From a bacterium (GTDB lineage Bacteria > Myxococcota_A > Bradymonadia > UBA7976 > UBA1532): DNA of 46,853 bases. Shown piece after piece: positions 1-8,666 of this stretch. The notes under the pieces are model-generated. The model did not search any database. It saw nothing but the letters and a program-made list of their open reading frames with translations, and was not told where the DNA came from. The stretch spans positions 1-46,853 of the forward strand of contig JAUHXL010000005.1 of NCBI GenBank assembly GCA_030426945.1. Reading direction: 5' to 3'. Both the position numbers and the translations under genes were made by a program. Every line of letters starts with the position of its first letter. The stretch's first letter is position 1.

Positions 1-549
1 GTCCGGGCCGGCCGCGTCGACCGGGGCGGCGTCGACCGCGGCGGCGTCCGCTAACGCGGCGTCCTCGGCGCCCCCGTCCAGGTCGCCGGCGTCGGACGCC
101 GCGGCGTCGACCGCCGCGGCGTCGGCTCCGAGGTCGGTGAGATCGGCGTCGCGCAGCGCGGCGTCGGGGGCCCCGTCCGGCAGCGCCGCGTCGACCGCCG
201 CGTCCACCGCTGCGTCGGTCGCGGCGTCCGGCGCCGCCGCATCCGCGCCGGCGTCGAGCGCCGCCGCGTCCACCGCGGCGTCGGGACGCGCGGCGTCCGG
301 CGCAGCGTCCGCCGGCGAGGCGTCCGCCCCCGCCGCGTCGACGCCGAGGTCGCGAACCTGCGCGTCCTCGCTCGGCCCCCGGTCGCGCCGGATCGCCGCG
401 TCGTCCGCGGCGCCGTCGCCGCCCGGGCCGCCGCCGTCCGTGCGGACGCCCACGTCCGGCACCGCCCGCGACGTGGCCGCGTCGTCGCAGCCCGCCGCCC
501 ACACCACCACCGCCAGCGACAGCCAGCGCGCCGCCCCCCACCTACCCAT
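1..549 (-). CDS. Asp/Ala-rich lipoprotein, N-terminal part (runs off the left edge)
   Basis: The frame is open from an ATG at 549 to base 1 (183 codons) and continues outside the window. The first 21 residues form a lipoprotein signal peptide: a short basic start, a hydrophobic core, and a lipobox WAAGC followed by DD. After it comes low-complexity sequence dominated by DAA, PDAA and VDAA triplets with no recognisable domain, the usual unstructured linker behind the lipid anchor in myxobacterial surface lipoproteins. The functional domain is presumably beyond the edge. The ATG is 3 bases downstream of the stop of the preceding minus-strand gene, with GAGG just upstream, so the two are probably co-transcribed. 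The Asp/Ala run explains the periodic gcggcgtc pattern on the plus strand. The asp residues after +1 of the lipobox make export to the outer membrane plausible but not certain. Confidence 0.72.
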   Translation of the reverse strand, partial: MGRWGAARWLSLAVVVWAAGCDDAATSRAVPDVGVRTDGGGPGGDGAADDAAIRRDRGPSEDAQVRDLGVDAAGADASPADAAPDAARPDAAVDAAALDAGADAAAPDAATDAAVDAAVDAALPDGAPDAALRDADLTDLGADAAAVDAAASDAGDLDGGAEDAALADAAAVDAAPVDAAGPD

Positions 550-552
550 GCC

Positions 553-1569
553 TCAATCCTCGTCTTCCACCGACTGCCCGACGTACAACGTGAAGCGCCG
601 CACCGCGCGCCCCTCGAGCCCCGCGTCGCTGAGCGCGCGCGCCCGCGCCAGCCACCGCTCCAACAGCACGCGGTTCTCGCGCAGGAAGACGCTGACCTCG
701 TCGTACAGCGGATCGTCCACCGGCACCCGGAAGGTGAAGGTCGCGCCGCCGATGAGATCCCCCAGGCTGGCGTGGTGGCGCCCCAGCCGCAGCTTCTTGC
801 ACACCGCCTGAATCACCGCGGCCAGGTGGTCGAAGATGGCCGCCTCGTAGCCCTCGGTGTGGTCGAGCGGGATGTGGTAGTCGACCGCGCGCCAGGTGGT
901 CTCGCCCTCCAGCTCGCCGACCGCGCGCGCCGTCCCCTCGGCCGCCAGGCGCTCCACCAGGCGCGTCGCGTCCTCGACGCCGCACTCCAGCCGGCGCGCC
1001 AGCTCGGCGCGGGTCATCGGCCCCTCGCGGTACAGCAGCACGGCCGCGTCGTGCTCGTTCGGCGGGGCCTCGCCCGGGCGCATCACCACCGCGTACCGGC
1101 GGTCGCGCCCGCGCCCCTCCACCGAGAGCAGCGCGGATCGCACCAGGAAGTGCAGAACACCGTTCAGACTGTCGGCCTTCACCCCGCGGAAGGCGTCCGT
1201 GATCGCCCGCAGGGTCGTCCCGCCTTCCTCCCCGCGATCGGCCACGAAGCTGAACACCCGCTCGAGCAGCGTGCGCGCCTCGCCGCTCTCCGGCTGATCC
1301 TCGGGCACGTGCAGCGCCTGCAGGCGCTTCATCTTGGCGTGGTAGCCGTTGAGGGTCAGCCCCAGGGACGCAGCGATGGCCTCCTGCGAGATGCCCTCGT
1401 GGCGCAGCACCTGAACGATGTCCAGCAGCGTCTTGCCGGCGATGTCGGCGAAGTACATGCGCAGCGGGTTGCGCGTGGCCAGGGTCGCGAACAGCTCCGC
1501 CACCAGCGGCACGATGCGCGCCTGCAGGCCGGCGAAGTTGGTCGGCTCCGTCGCGTCGGGCGCGCTCAA
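553..1569 (-). CDS. winged-helix / HTH protein of unknown function
   Basis: I do not recognise a named family. I chose the TTG at 1569 because AGGAGGA lies 7 bases upstream; earlier in-frame starts give a low-quality Arg/Cys-rich extension. The 338-residue product looks cytoplasmic, with no signal peptide or membrane segment. Two stretches look like DNA-binding folds. An HTH-like GISQEAIAASLGLT lies near residue 60. A MarR-like winged helix containing MTRAELARRLEC lies near residue 190 and is followed by a probable beta wing. The C-terminal third has a mixed alpha/beta region with FTFRVPVDDPLY and a helical end. The gene sits directly upstream of the cut-off Asp/Ala-rich lipoprotein with a 3-base gap, so it may regulate or accompany that surface protein. 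A transcriptional regulator is the simplest reading, but no target can be proposed. Confidence 0.7.
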   Translation of the reverse strand: MSAPDATEPTNFAGLQARIVPLVAELFATLATRNPLRMYFADIAGKTLLDIVQVLRHEGISQEAIAASLGLTLNGYHAKMKRLQALHVPEDQPESGEARTLLERVFSFVADRGEEGGTTLRAITDAFRGVKADSLNGVLHFLVRSALLSVEGRGRDRRYAVVMRPGEAPPNEHDAAVLLYREGPMTRAELARRLECGVEDATRLVERLAAEGTARAVGELEGETTWRAVDYHIPLDHTEGYEAAIFDHLAAVIQAVCKKLRLGRHHASLGDLIGGATFTFRVPVDDPLYDEVSVFLRENRVLLERWLARARALSDAGLEGRAVRRFTLYVGQSVEDED

Positions 1570-1711
1570 CGGGCTCCTCCTGCCGCGGGATGTGAGGGTC
1601 CCGAGCATGGAACACCGGCAGCGGCCCGTAAAGCGTCGCCATTCGCCCCCCAGCCACGCCCACGGCGCGCGGCCCCTGGTCACCACCGTGCAGGGAGACC
1701 GCGGCCGGGGC

Positions 1712-1733
1712 ACCCCCCAAAGTCCTGGGGGGT
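1712..1733 (-). terminator. GC-rich hairpin at the stop of the M20 hydrolase gene
   Basis: A perfect 8-bp stem (ACCCCCCA paired with TGGGGGGT) with a 6-base loop ends at the first base of the TGA stop of the minus-strand hydrolase gene. Position and stability fit a transcription terminator or mRNA-end hairpin. No run of U follows, so it would have to be a tail-less terminator of the kind proposed for high-GC bacteria. Confidence 0.4.
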
Positions 1734-2992
1734 CAGGCGTCGGCCAGGCGCACCACCGTGTCCGCCAGCACCTGCACGCCCGCCGCGCAGGCCTCGGGGG
1801 TCGAGAACTCGCGCGGGTTGTGGCTGATGCCCTCGTACTGGCCGGGCACGAACACCATCGCCGTGGGGCACAGGGCCGAGAACTCCTGCGCGTCGTGCCC
1901 GGCCCCCGACAGCAGCCGCTGGTACGACAGGCCGCGGGCCTCCATCGCCTCGGCGATCACCTGCTGGACGCCCAGGTCGAACGGGATGCGCGGCGTGCGC
2001 GCCGTGCGCCTGCGCGCGACCGTCACGCCGGCGGCGGCGGCCATGGCGTCCAGCTCGGCGAAGATGGCCGCCTCGGCGCGGGCCATCTGATCGTCGTCGG
2101 GGTTCCGCAGATCCAGGGTCAGCTCCACCTGCGACGGCACGATGTTCACCAGCCCGGGGTGCGGCGCCACGCGGCCCACGGTCGCGCGCATCTCGGCGCC
2201 GAAGCGGCCCGAGCGGGCCAGCGCGTCCACCAGCACGTGCAGGCGCGCGGCCACCACGCCGGGATCCCGCCGCAGCCCCATCGGCGTCGTGCCCGCGTGC
2301 GCCGACCGCCCGCTGAGCGTGATGGCCCACCACGCGATGCCCTGCACGCCCTCGACGACCCCCAGATCGACGCCGGCCGCGGCCAGCGTGGGCCCCTGCT
2401 CGACGTGCACCTCGACGAACGCGTGCGGCGCCGCGACGCGGTGGTCGGCGGGCCCCGCGAAGCCGATGCGGGCCAGCTCGTCGCCCACGCGCAGGCCGTC
2501 CTTGTCGGTCAGGTCCAGGGCCTGCTCGAGCGGGATGCGCCCGCAGGCCACGGCCGAGCCCAGCATGTCGGTCCCGAAGCGGCAGCCCTCTTCGTCGGTG
2601 AAGAACCCGATCTCGATCGGCCGCCGCGTGACGTGCCCCGCCGCGTTGAGCGCCCGGACCACCTCGAGGGCGCCGATCACGCCGAGCGCCCCGTCGAAGG
2701 CCCCGCCGGTGGGCACGCTGTCGATGTGCGAGCCCGCCATCACCGGCGCCGCGTCCGCCTCTCGCCCGGCGCGCCGCCCGTAGACGTTGCCGACGCGATC
2801 GACGCGCACCGCGAGCCCGGCCGCCTCGAACCAGCCCATCACCGCGCGGCGCCCGGCGGCGTCCGCGTCGCTCAGCGCCAGGCGGTTCACGCCGCGCAGC
2901 CCCGTCCGCTCGTCGGTATAAGCCCCCACCTCGGCCAGCGCCTGCAGCGTGGTCCAGAGGCGGTCGGCGTCGATGTCGATGGTTCGCTTCAT
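1733..2992 (-). CDS. M20-family Zn-dependent hydrolase (N-carbamoyl-amino-acid hydrolase / allantoate amidohydrolase type)
   Basis: The 419-residue enzyme matches the hydantoinase/carbamoylase branch of peptidase family M20, which hydrolyses N-carbamoyl amino acids, allantoate or ureidoglycolate-type substrates in the cytoplasm with two metal ions. Metal ligands are visible in order: H89 in GSHIDS, D100 in GAFDGALG, E134/E135 in FTDEEG, a His in VEVHVEQGP near 200, and a His in ISHNPREFS near 391. The dimerisation domain carries SGRSAHAGTTPM, typical of this branch. Length is normal for the family (about 410-420). The ATG at 2992 was chosen because the conserved fold starts there, with GAGGA upstream; longer in-frame extensions are low complexity. 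It is divergent from the DUF2760/Hsp70 operon across 124 bases. Exact substrate cannot be told from sequence, and no hydantoinase or transporter gene is adjacent. Confidence 0.9.
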   Translation of the reverse strand: MKRTIDIDADRLWTTLQALAEVGAYTDERTGLRGVNRLALSDADAAGRRAVMGWFEAAGLAVRVDRVGNVYGRRAGREADAAPVMAGSHIDSVPTGGAFDGALGVIGALEVVRALNAAGHVTRRPIEIGFFTDEEGCRFGTDMLGSAVACGRIPLEQALDLTDKDGLRVGDELARIGFAGPADHRVAAPHAFVEVHVEQGPTLAAAGVDLGVVEGVQGIAWWAITLSGRSAHAGTTPMGLRRDPGVVAARLHVLVDALARSGRFGAEMRATVGRVAPHPGLVNIVPSQVELTLDLRNPDDDQMARAEAAIFAELDAMAAAAGVTVARRRTARTPRIPFDLGVQQVIAEAMEARGLSYQRLLSGAGHDAQEFSALCPTAMVFVPGQYEGISHNPREFSTPEACAAGVQVLADTVVRLADA

Positions 2993-3116
2993 GGCGCTCG
3001 TCCTCGCGTCGGCGGCGTCGCCGCGGGCCGGAAGCCTCCGAAAACGTGGCGGTCGTTGCAAGGGGCGGGCGTTCGTGGCATCACCACCCGTCCGGGACTG
3101 TTCGTGGAGGTTGCCG

Positions 3117-3695
3117 ATGCAACCGGATTCGTTGGGCTTCGGCGCCCGTCTGGTCATGGCCTTCGTGTTGCCGTGGCGCCTGCTCTTCGACGGGGGGCTC
3201 GCCGCCCGTCTGGCGCGCGCGGCCGAGGGCGTCGACGCCCTGCCCGCGCCGACGCCCGAGCCCGAGCCGGCCCCCGCGCCGACGGTGAGCCCGGAGCCCC
3301 CGCCCCCCGCGGCCGCCGACGACACCGCGGCGCTGCAGCTGCTGGCGCTGCTGCAGCGCGAGGGGCGCCTCATCGACTTCCTGCAGGAGGACGTGCAGAG
3401 CTTCGGCGACGCCGACGTCGGCGCGGCCGCGCGGGTGGTGCACGCCGGCTGCAAGAAGGCCATCGGCGAGTACTTCACCCTCGCGCCGATCCGCGCCGAG
3501 GACGAGGGCGCGCCGATCACCCTGCCCGCCGGCTTCGACGCCGACGAGAACCGCGTCACCGGCAACGTCGTGGGGGAGCCCCCCTACCGCGGCACCCTGG
3601 CCCACCCGGGCTGGCGCGTCACCGCCGTCCGCCTGCCCACCCTCGGCGCCGGGCACGATCCGCACGTGATCGCGCCGGCCGAGATCGAGCTCTGA
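3117..3695 (+). CDS. DUF2760 domain-containing protein
   Basis: This 192-residue protein has the DUF2760 core around residues 75-190: LQLLALLQREGRLIDFLQED, then VHAGCKKAIGEYF, then the end segment VTAVRLPTL. The N-terminus (FGARLVMAFVLPWRLLF) is amphipathic or weakly hydrophobic and may touch the membrane; a Pro/Glu/Ala-rich linker follows. The ATG at 3117 is preceded by GGAGG with 6-base spacing. It is first in an operon with two Hsp70-like genes, with 22 bases to the next start. This DUF2760 plus Hsp70 plus Hsp70/DUF3731 arrangement recurs in proteobacteria (known context), so the protein is likely a partner of that chaperone pair. Its biochemical role is unknown. Confidence 0.85.
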   Translation: MQPDSLGFGARLVMAFVLPWRLLFDGGLAARLARAAEGVDALPAPTPEPEPAPAPTVSPEPPPPAAADDTAALQLLALLQREGRLIDFLQEDVQSFGDADVGAAARVVHAGCKKAIGEYFTLAPIRAEDEGAPITLPAGFDADENRVTGNVVGEPPYRGTLAHPGWRVTAVRLPTLGAGHDPHVIAPAEIEL

Positions 3696-3717
3696 CCCGC
3701 CCCCCGGGAGCATCACC

Positions 3718-5508
3718 GTGACCCACGCCGCGCACGCCACCTTCGCCCTGGGCATCGACCTCGGCACCACGCACTGCGCCCTGGCCGCCGCCGATCTCGC
3801 CGCCGAGCGCGCCGCGCCCGAGGCCTTCGCCGTGCCCCAGGTGGTCCACCCGGGCGAGGTGCGGGCCGAGGATCTGCTGCCCTCGTTCTTGTACCTGCCG
3901 GCCAGCGCCGAGCTGCCGCCGGGCGCGCTCGACCTGCCCTGGGCGCCGGGCGCGCGGGCCGCGGTGGGCCGCTTCGCGCGCGAGCGCGGGGCCGGGACGC
4001 CCACCCGGCTGGTCGCGTCGGCCAAGAGCTGGCTGTCGCACGCGGGCGTCGACCGCCGGGACGGCATCCTGCCCTGGCGCGCGCCGGACGACGTGCCCAA
4101 GGTGTCGCCGCTCGACGCCTCGGCGCGCTACCTCGCGCACCTGGCGGCCGCCTGGGACGCGGCGCACCCGGATCACCCGCTCGACCAGCAGGAGGTGGTG
4201 CTCACCGTGCCCGCGTCCTTCGACGCCGTCGCGCGGGAGCTGACGGTCGAGGCCGCCCAGCAGGCCGGCCTGCCCCCCACCCTTCGCCTGCTCGAGGAGC
4301 CCCAGGCCGCCCTCTACGCCTGGCTGGCCGACCGGGGCCCCGCGTGGCGCGACGAGGTGAAGGTCGGCGACGTCATCCTGGTGTTCGACATCGGCGGCGG
4401 CACCACGGACTTCTCGCTGATCGCCGTTCGGGAGTTGGGCGGCACGCTGCAGCTCGAGCGGGTGGCCGTGGGCGACCACATCCTGCTCGGCGGCGACAAC
4501 ATGGATCTCGCGCTGGCCTACACGGTCAAGGCGCGGCTCGAGAAGGGCGGCACGCAGCTCGACGACTGGCAGATGCGGGCGCTCACCCACGGCTGCCGCG
4601 TCGCCAAGGAGACGCTGCTGACCCACCCGGATCGGGAGACGCACCCGCTGGTGGTGCCCGGCCGCGGCAGCAAGCTCATCGGCGGCACCCTGCGCACCGA
4701 GCTGCGGCGCGACGAGATGGAGGCCGTCCTGCTCGACGGCTTCTTCCCGCGCGTCGGCGCCGACGCGCGCCCCCAGGCGCCGCGCCGCATCGGCCTGCGC
4801 ACGCAGGGCCTGCCCTACGCCAGCGACGCCGGCATCACCCGCCACCTGGCGGCGTTCCTCGGGCGCGCCGGCCTCGAGCGGGGCGACGGGCAGGCCTTCC
4901 TGCACCCGACGGCCATCCTGTTCAACGGCGGCGTCACCCGCGCGCCGGTCGTGCGCGACCGCATCTGCGACATCCTCGGCGGGTGGGTGCGCGCCGACGG
5001 CGGCACGCCGCCCACGGTGCTCGAGGGGGTGCACCCGGAGCTCGCCGTCAGCCGCGGCGCCGCCTACTACGCCCACGCCCGCCGGCAGGGCGGCGTCCGC
5101 ATCCGCGGCGGCACCGCGCGGGCCTACTACATCGGCGTCGAGCGCGCCGAGCTGGCCGTGCCCGGCATCCCGCCGCAGGTCGACGCCCTGTGCATCGCGC
5201 CCTTCGGCATGGAGGAGGGCAGCGAGGTCGAGCTCGACGAGCCCTTCGGCCTGTACGTCGGCGAGCCGGCGTCCTTCCGCTTCTTCGGCTCGTCCACCCG
5301 CCGCGACGACCACGTCGGCACCGTGGCCGCGCCCGACGCCCTCGACGAGCTGGCGCCCATCGAGACGACGCTCGAAGGCGAAGAAGGCGCGCTGGTGCCG
5401 GTGCGCCTGCACGCGCGGGTGACCGAGATCGGCACGCTGGAGCTGTCCGCCGTCGAGGACGGCGGCGGCCGCCGCTGGAAGCTCAGCTACAACGTGCGGG
5501 TGGAGTGA
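3718..5508 (+). CDS. Hsp70-family chaperone-like protein
   Basis: The 596-residue protein has an actin/Hsp70 ATPase fold: phosphate-1 loop GIDLGTTHCALA near residue 12, phosphate-2 loop VFDIGGGTTDFSL near 222, a second-subdomain GGDNMDLAL near 260, and an adenosine-site segment LFNGGVTRAPVV near 402. The C-terminal 120 residues are short beta-rich sequence, not a full DnaK substrate-binding domain with helical lid, so it is an Hsp70 relative rather than the housekeeping DnaK. The GTG start at 3718 has GGGAG 7 bases upstream. It lies between DUF2760 and a longer Hsp70 paralogue and shares long identical stretches with the latter (for example RLVASAKSW), showing an old tandem duplication. The substrate is unknown. 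Confidence 0.9.
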   Translation: MTHAAHATFALGIDLGTTHCALAAADLAAERAAPEAFAVPQVVHPGEVRAEDLLPSFLYLPASAELPPGALDLPWAPGARAAVGRFARERGAGTPTRLVASAKSWLSHAGVDRRDGILPWRAPDDVPKVSPLDASARYLAHLAAAWDAAHPDHPLDQQEVVLTVPASFDAVARELTVEAAQQAGLPPTLRLLEEPQAALYAWLADRGPAWRDEVKVGDVILVFDIGGGTTDFSLIAVRELGGTLQLERVAVGDHILLGGDNMDLALAYTVKARLEKGGTQLDDWQMRALTHGCRVAKETLLTHPDRETHPLVVPGRGSKLIGGTLRTELRRDEMEAVLLDGFFPRVGADARPQAPRRIGLRTQGLPYASDAGITRHLAAFLGRAGLERGDGQAFLHPTAILFNGGVTRAPVVRDRICDILGGWVRADGGTPPTVLEGVHPELAVSRGAAYYAHARRQGGVRIRGGTARAYYIGVERAELAVPGIPPQVDALCIAPFGMEEGSEVELDEPFGLYVGEPASFRFFGSSTRRDDHVGTVAAPDALDELAPIETTLEGEEGALVPVRLHARVTEIGTLELSAVEDGGGRRWKLSYNVRVE

Positions 5509-5540
5509 AGAAGCCTCCACCCGACCCCCACGCCCACCCC

Positions 5541-5566
5541 CGTGGTCGTGGTCGTGGTCGTGGTCG
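5541..5566. repeat. hexanucleotide repeat, four CGTGGT units, between the two Hsp70 genes
   Basis: Four perfect tandem copies of CGTGGT plus two bases, preceded at 5519-5540 by imperfect CCCACG-type hexamers, lie in the 143-base gap between the two hsp70-like genes. It is outside coding sequence. Six-base units cannot shift a frame. Copy-number change would alter only leader length or structure for the downstream gene. Confidence 0.75.
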
Positions 5567-5651
5567 CCCCGAGCTCGGCACGACGTAGCGGTCGACCACG
5601 GCGTCGGACAGTCATTCGCCCACGACAACGCCCACGGCCACGGAGAACAGA

Positions 5652-8429
5652 GTGATGCCCCCGAACTCGCCGGCTCCCCGCTTCGTCGTCGGCATCGACC
5701 TCGGCACGACCCACTGCGCCGTCGCCTACGCGTCGCTCGGCGGCGACCGCGCGGTGCGGCTGCTCGACCTGCCCCAGCTGATCGCGCCCGGCGAGGTGGC
5801 CGCGCGCCCGCTGCTGCCGTCCTTCTTGTACCTGCCCGCCGAGGGCGAGCTGCCCGACGACCAGCGGACGCTCCCCTGGGGCCCCGCCGAGGCCATCGTC
5901 GGCGAGCTCGCCCGTCAGCGGGGCGCGCAGGTGCCCAACCGGCTGGTCGCGTCGGCCAAGAGCTGGATCTGCCACGGCGGCGTCAACCGGCGCGCGCCCA
6001 TCCTGCCCTGGAGCGCGCCCGACGGCATGCCCCAGGTCTCGCCCTTCGAGGCCCAGGTCGACTACCTGCGCCACCTGCGCGCCGCCTGGGACGCCGCGCA
6101 CCCGAACGCTCCCCTCGCCGACCAGGACGTCGTCGTCACCGTGCCGGCCAGCTTCGACGAGGTCGCGCGCGAGCTCACCGTGGAGGCCGCCCGCGAGGCC
6201 GGCCTCGCCACGGTCCGCCTCATCGAGGAGCCCCAGGCCGCCTTCTACGACTTCCTGGGCGCCCACGCCGACGACCTCGCCGAGGCCCTCGGCGACGCGC
6301 GGTTGGCCCTCGTCATCGACGTCGGCGGCGGCACCACCGACCTCACCCTGGTGCGCATCGCCCCCGGCGACGAGGGCGCGCCCGCCCTCGAGCGCATCGC
6401 CGTCGGCGGCCACCTGATGCTGGGCGGCGACAACATGGACGCCGCCCTCGCCCACCACGCGCTGACGCTCGCGGGCATGGACGCGAAGCTCGACCCCACC
6501 GAGTGGTCGGCGCTGGTGCAGTCCGCCCGGCAGGCCAAAGAGGCGCTGCTGGCGGCGGACGCCCCCGAGGTCACCCACCTCAGCATCCAGAAACGGGGGC
6601 GGCGCCTCATCGGCGGCACACGCACGGTGGCGCTGCCGCGCGACGACGTGCGCGCGGTGCTGCTCGACGGCTTCGTGCCCGCCACCGGCCCCGACGAGAC
6701 GGCGCAGCGCACCGGCCGCGCGGGCCTCACGACGCTGGGCCTGCCCTACACCAGCGATCCGGCCATCCCCCGCCACGTCTGCGCCTTCCTGCGCCGCCAC
6801 GCCGAGGCCGCGCGCGCGGCCGGCGCGACGGTGATCGACGGCCTGCCGCGGCCGGACCTGGTGCTGCTCAACGGCGGCGTGTTCAACGCCCCCGCGCTGG
6901 TCGAGCGCCTCACCGCCACCCTCGACGCCTGGTTCCCGGGCGCGCCGATCCGTCGGCTCGACCACACCTCGCTCGACACCGCCGTCGCCCGCGGCGCGGC
7001 CCGCTTCGCGCTCACCCGCCACGGCGTCGGCGCCACCATCGGCGGCGGCGCAGCGCGGGCCTACTACGTCGGCGTCGAGGGCCCCGGCGGCGAGGCGCGC
7101 GCCTTCTGCGTCGCCCCCAAGGGCATGCAGGACGGCAGCACCGTCGAGGTGACCGATCGCAGCTTCCAGCTGGTGCTCGATCGCCGCGTCGCCTTCCCGC
7201 TCTACGGCTACACCGGCGACCGCGCCGATCCGCCCGGACGCGACGTGGCCGTCGACGAGGAGCTCGACGTGCTGCCGCCCCTCGAGACGGTCCTGCGGCG
7301 GCAGGGCGATCTGTACGTCGACCCGAAGACGAACGCCGTTCCAGTGCGCCTCAGCGCGACGCTGACCGAGGCCGGCACCCTCGAACTCTATCTGGCGACC
7401 GTCGAGCTGCCCCCGCGCCGGTGGCGCCTGGCCTTCGACCTCGCGGGCGCCGGGGCGACGCCCGCCGCCGCGCCGGAGCCGCCGCCGCCCGAGGCGCCCG
7501 ACGAGCCCCTGCCCGCCCGCTTCCCCGAGGCGCGCCGCGCCATCGAGCGCGCCTTCGGCGGTGGCAAGGCCGGCCACGACCCGCAGGCCGCCAAGGCGCT
7601 GCGCAACGAGCTCGAGGCGGTCATCGGTCCGCGCGGCCAGTGGTCGTCCACCGAGTGCCGGGGCCTCGCCGACGCGCTGCTGAAGGTCGCGCCGCAGCGG
7701 GGCCGCACGCCCGAGCACGAGCTACAGTGGCTGCGCATCCTCTCCTGGTGCGCGCGGCCGGGCTTCGGCCACAACCGTGATCGCGACCGCATGGAGGCGA
7801 TCTGGGCGCTCTTCGCCGAGGGCCTGCAGCACCCCGGCAACAAGGGCACCTGGAACGAGTGGTGGATCCTCTGGCGGCGCGTGGCCGCCGGCCTCGACGC
7901 GGGGCGGCAGGCGACGCTGTACGCCGCCGTCGCGCCCTGGCTGGGCGGCGGACCGCGGCCCAAGGGCCCGCACCACCACGGCCCGGCCGAGATGCTGCGC
8001 CTGCTGGCGGCCCTCGAGCGCCTGCCCGCCGACGCCAAGCAGAAGGCCGGCGCCTGGCTTCAGACGCACTTCAAGAAGATCAACTCGTGGTGGCCCCTGG
8101 GCCGTCTCGGCGCGCGCCAGCCCTTCCACGGCACCGCCGCCGACGTGGTGCCACCCGACGTCGCCGACGCCTGGCTCGAGCTGCTGCTGCCCCTCGACTG
8201 GTCGCAGGCCGACGGCGCCGCCTTCGCCGCCGCGTGCATCGCCCGCGTCACCGGCGATGCCGCCCGTGACCTGCCCGCCGAGCGCCGCCGCCGCGTCGCC
8301 GACCGCCTCACCGCCGACAAGTCCCCCTCGCCGTGGATCGAGATGGTCACGCGCGCGGTCGACCTCAGCGAGGGCGACACCCGCCGCGTCTTCGGCGACT
8401 CCCTGCCCGCTGGCCTGCGCCTGCGCTGA
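5652..8429 (+). CDS. Hsp70-family protein with C-terminal DUF3731 domain
   Basis: At 925 residues this is the long member of the Hsp70 pair. Residues 1-590 carry the ATPase fold: GIDLGTTHCAVA near 16, VIDVGGGTTDLTL near 223, GGDNMDAAL near 260, LLNGGVFNAPAL near 405. A Pro/Ala/Glu linker near 605-620 leads to about 300 residues matching DUF3731, rich in Trp and helices (WNEWWILWRRVAAGL, KKINSWWPLGRLGARQPF). The start may be the GTG at 5652 or the ATG at 5655; GGAG at 5642 suits either. It is last in the DUF2760-hsp70-hsp70 operon. The two Hsp70s probably act together, the DUF3731 tail perhaps replacing the usual substrate-binding domain; this is inference. No J-domain or GrpE partner is nearby. 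Confidence 0.9.
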   Translation: MMPPNSPAPRFVVGIDLGTTHCAVAYASLGGDRAVRLLDLPQLIAPGEVAARPLLPSFLYLPAEGELPDDQRTLPWGPAEAIVGELARQRGAQVPNRLVASAKSWICHGGVNRRAPILPWSAPDGMPQVSPFEAQVDYLRHLRAAWDAAHPNAPLADQDVVVTVPASFDEVARELTVEAAREAGLATVRLIEEPQAAFYDFLGAHADDLAEALGDARLALVIDVGGGTTDLTLVRIAPGDEGAPALERIAVGGHLMLGGDNMDAALAHHALTLAGMDAKLDPTEWSALVQSARQAKEALLAADAPEVTHLSIQKRGRRLIGGTRTVALPRDDVRAVLLDGFVPATGPDETAQRTGRAGLTTLGLPYTSDPAIPRHVCAFLRRHAEAARAAGATVIDGLPRPDLVLLNGGVFNAPALVERLTATLDAWFPGAPIRRLDHTSLDTAVARGAARFALTRHGVGATIGGGAARAYYVGVEGPGGEARAFCVAPKGMQDGSTVEVTDRSFQLVLDRRVAFPLYGYTGDRADPPGRDVAVDEELDVLPPLETVLRRQGDLYVDPKTNAVPVRLSATLTEAGTLELYLATVELPPRRWRLAFDLAGAGATPAAAPEPPPPEAPDEPLPARFPEARRAIERAFGGGKAGHDPQAAKALRNELEAVIGPRGQWSSTECRGLADALLKVAPQRGRTPEHELQWLRILSWCARPGFGHNRDRDRMEAIWALFAEGLQHPGNKGTWNEWWILWRRVAAGLDAGRQATLYAAVAPWLGGGPRPKGPHHHGPAEMLRLLAALERLPADAKQKAGAWLQTHFKKINSWWPLGRLGARQPFHGTAADVVPPDVADAWLELLLPLDWSQADGAAFAAACIARVTGDAARDLPAERRRRVADRLTADKSPSPWIEMVTRAVDLSEGDTRRVFGDSLPAGLRLR

Positions 8430-8468
8430 ACGCCCCCCGCGGTTGCCGCTCGCCGCGACGGCGCGCGA

Positions 8469-8632
8469 GGAGCCTGTTGCGCATGGAGGGGTCGAGCGGG
8501 GTGCGTCACCGAGAGCTCGGATCAAGGCGCGGAAGCATGACGATACCCGGCGGTATCGCCTTGCTTTCGCAACGCCGAGCCGGGCATTCGGGGGCGTGCA
8601 CCGCGAAGTGCCCCGAATGTGCAACAGGCTCC
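8469..8632. mobile_element. MITE-like element with 16-bp terminal inverted repeats
   Basis: GGAGCCTGTTGCGCAT at 8469-8484 is the inverted complement, with one mismatch, of the 16 bases at 8617-8632, giving a 164-bp element. Inside, 8545-8562 or close by holds a perfect hairpin of CGATACC and GGTATCG around CGGC. No transposase is encoded, and no clear target-site duplication is visible. It fills the gap downstream of the Hsp70/DUF3731 gene. A non-autonomous transposon remnant or REP-like repeat is the best reading; other genomic copies are needed to prove mobility. Confidence 0.5.
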
Positions 8633-8666
8633 AAGACTCCGCGCCGCCTTCTCCGGGGAGGCGCCC

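Noticed and set aside
137-811. Plus-strand Ala/Ser-rich open frame of 224 codons
   Set aside because: It is the mirror of the DAA-coding lipoprotein and the winged-helix gene on the minus strand; it has no ribosome-binding site or domain.
1418-3721. Long plus-strand frame across the M20 hydrolase and DUF2760 genes
   Set aside because: Its translation is His/Arg/Gly-rich with no domain, and it is antisense to a clear M20 enzyme with all metal ligands.
3718-8429. Calling one of the Hsp70 genes dnaK
   Set aside because: Both lack the full substrate-binding domain and lid, and no grpE or dnaJ is adjacent.
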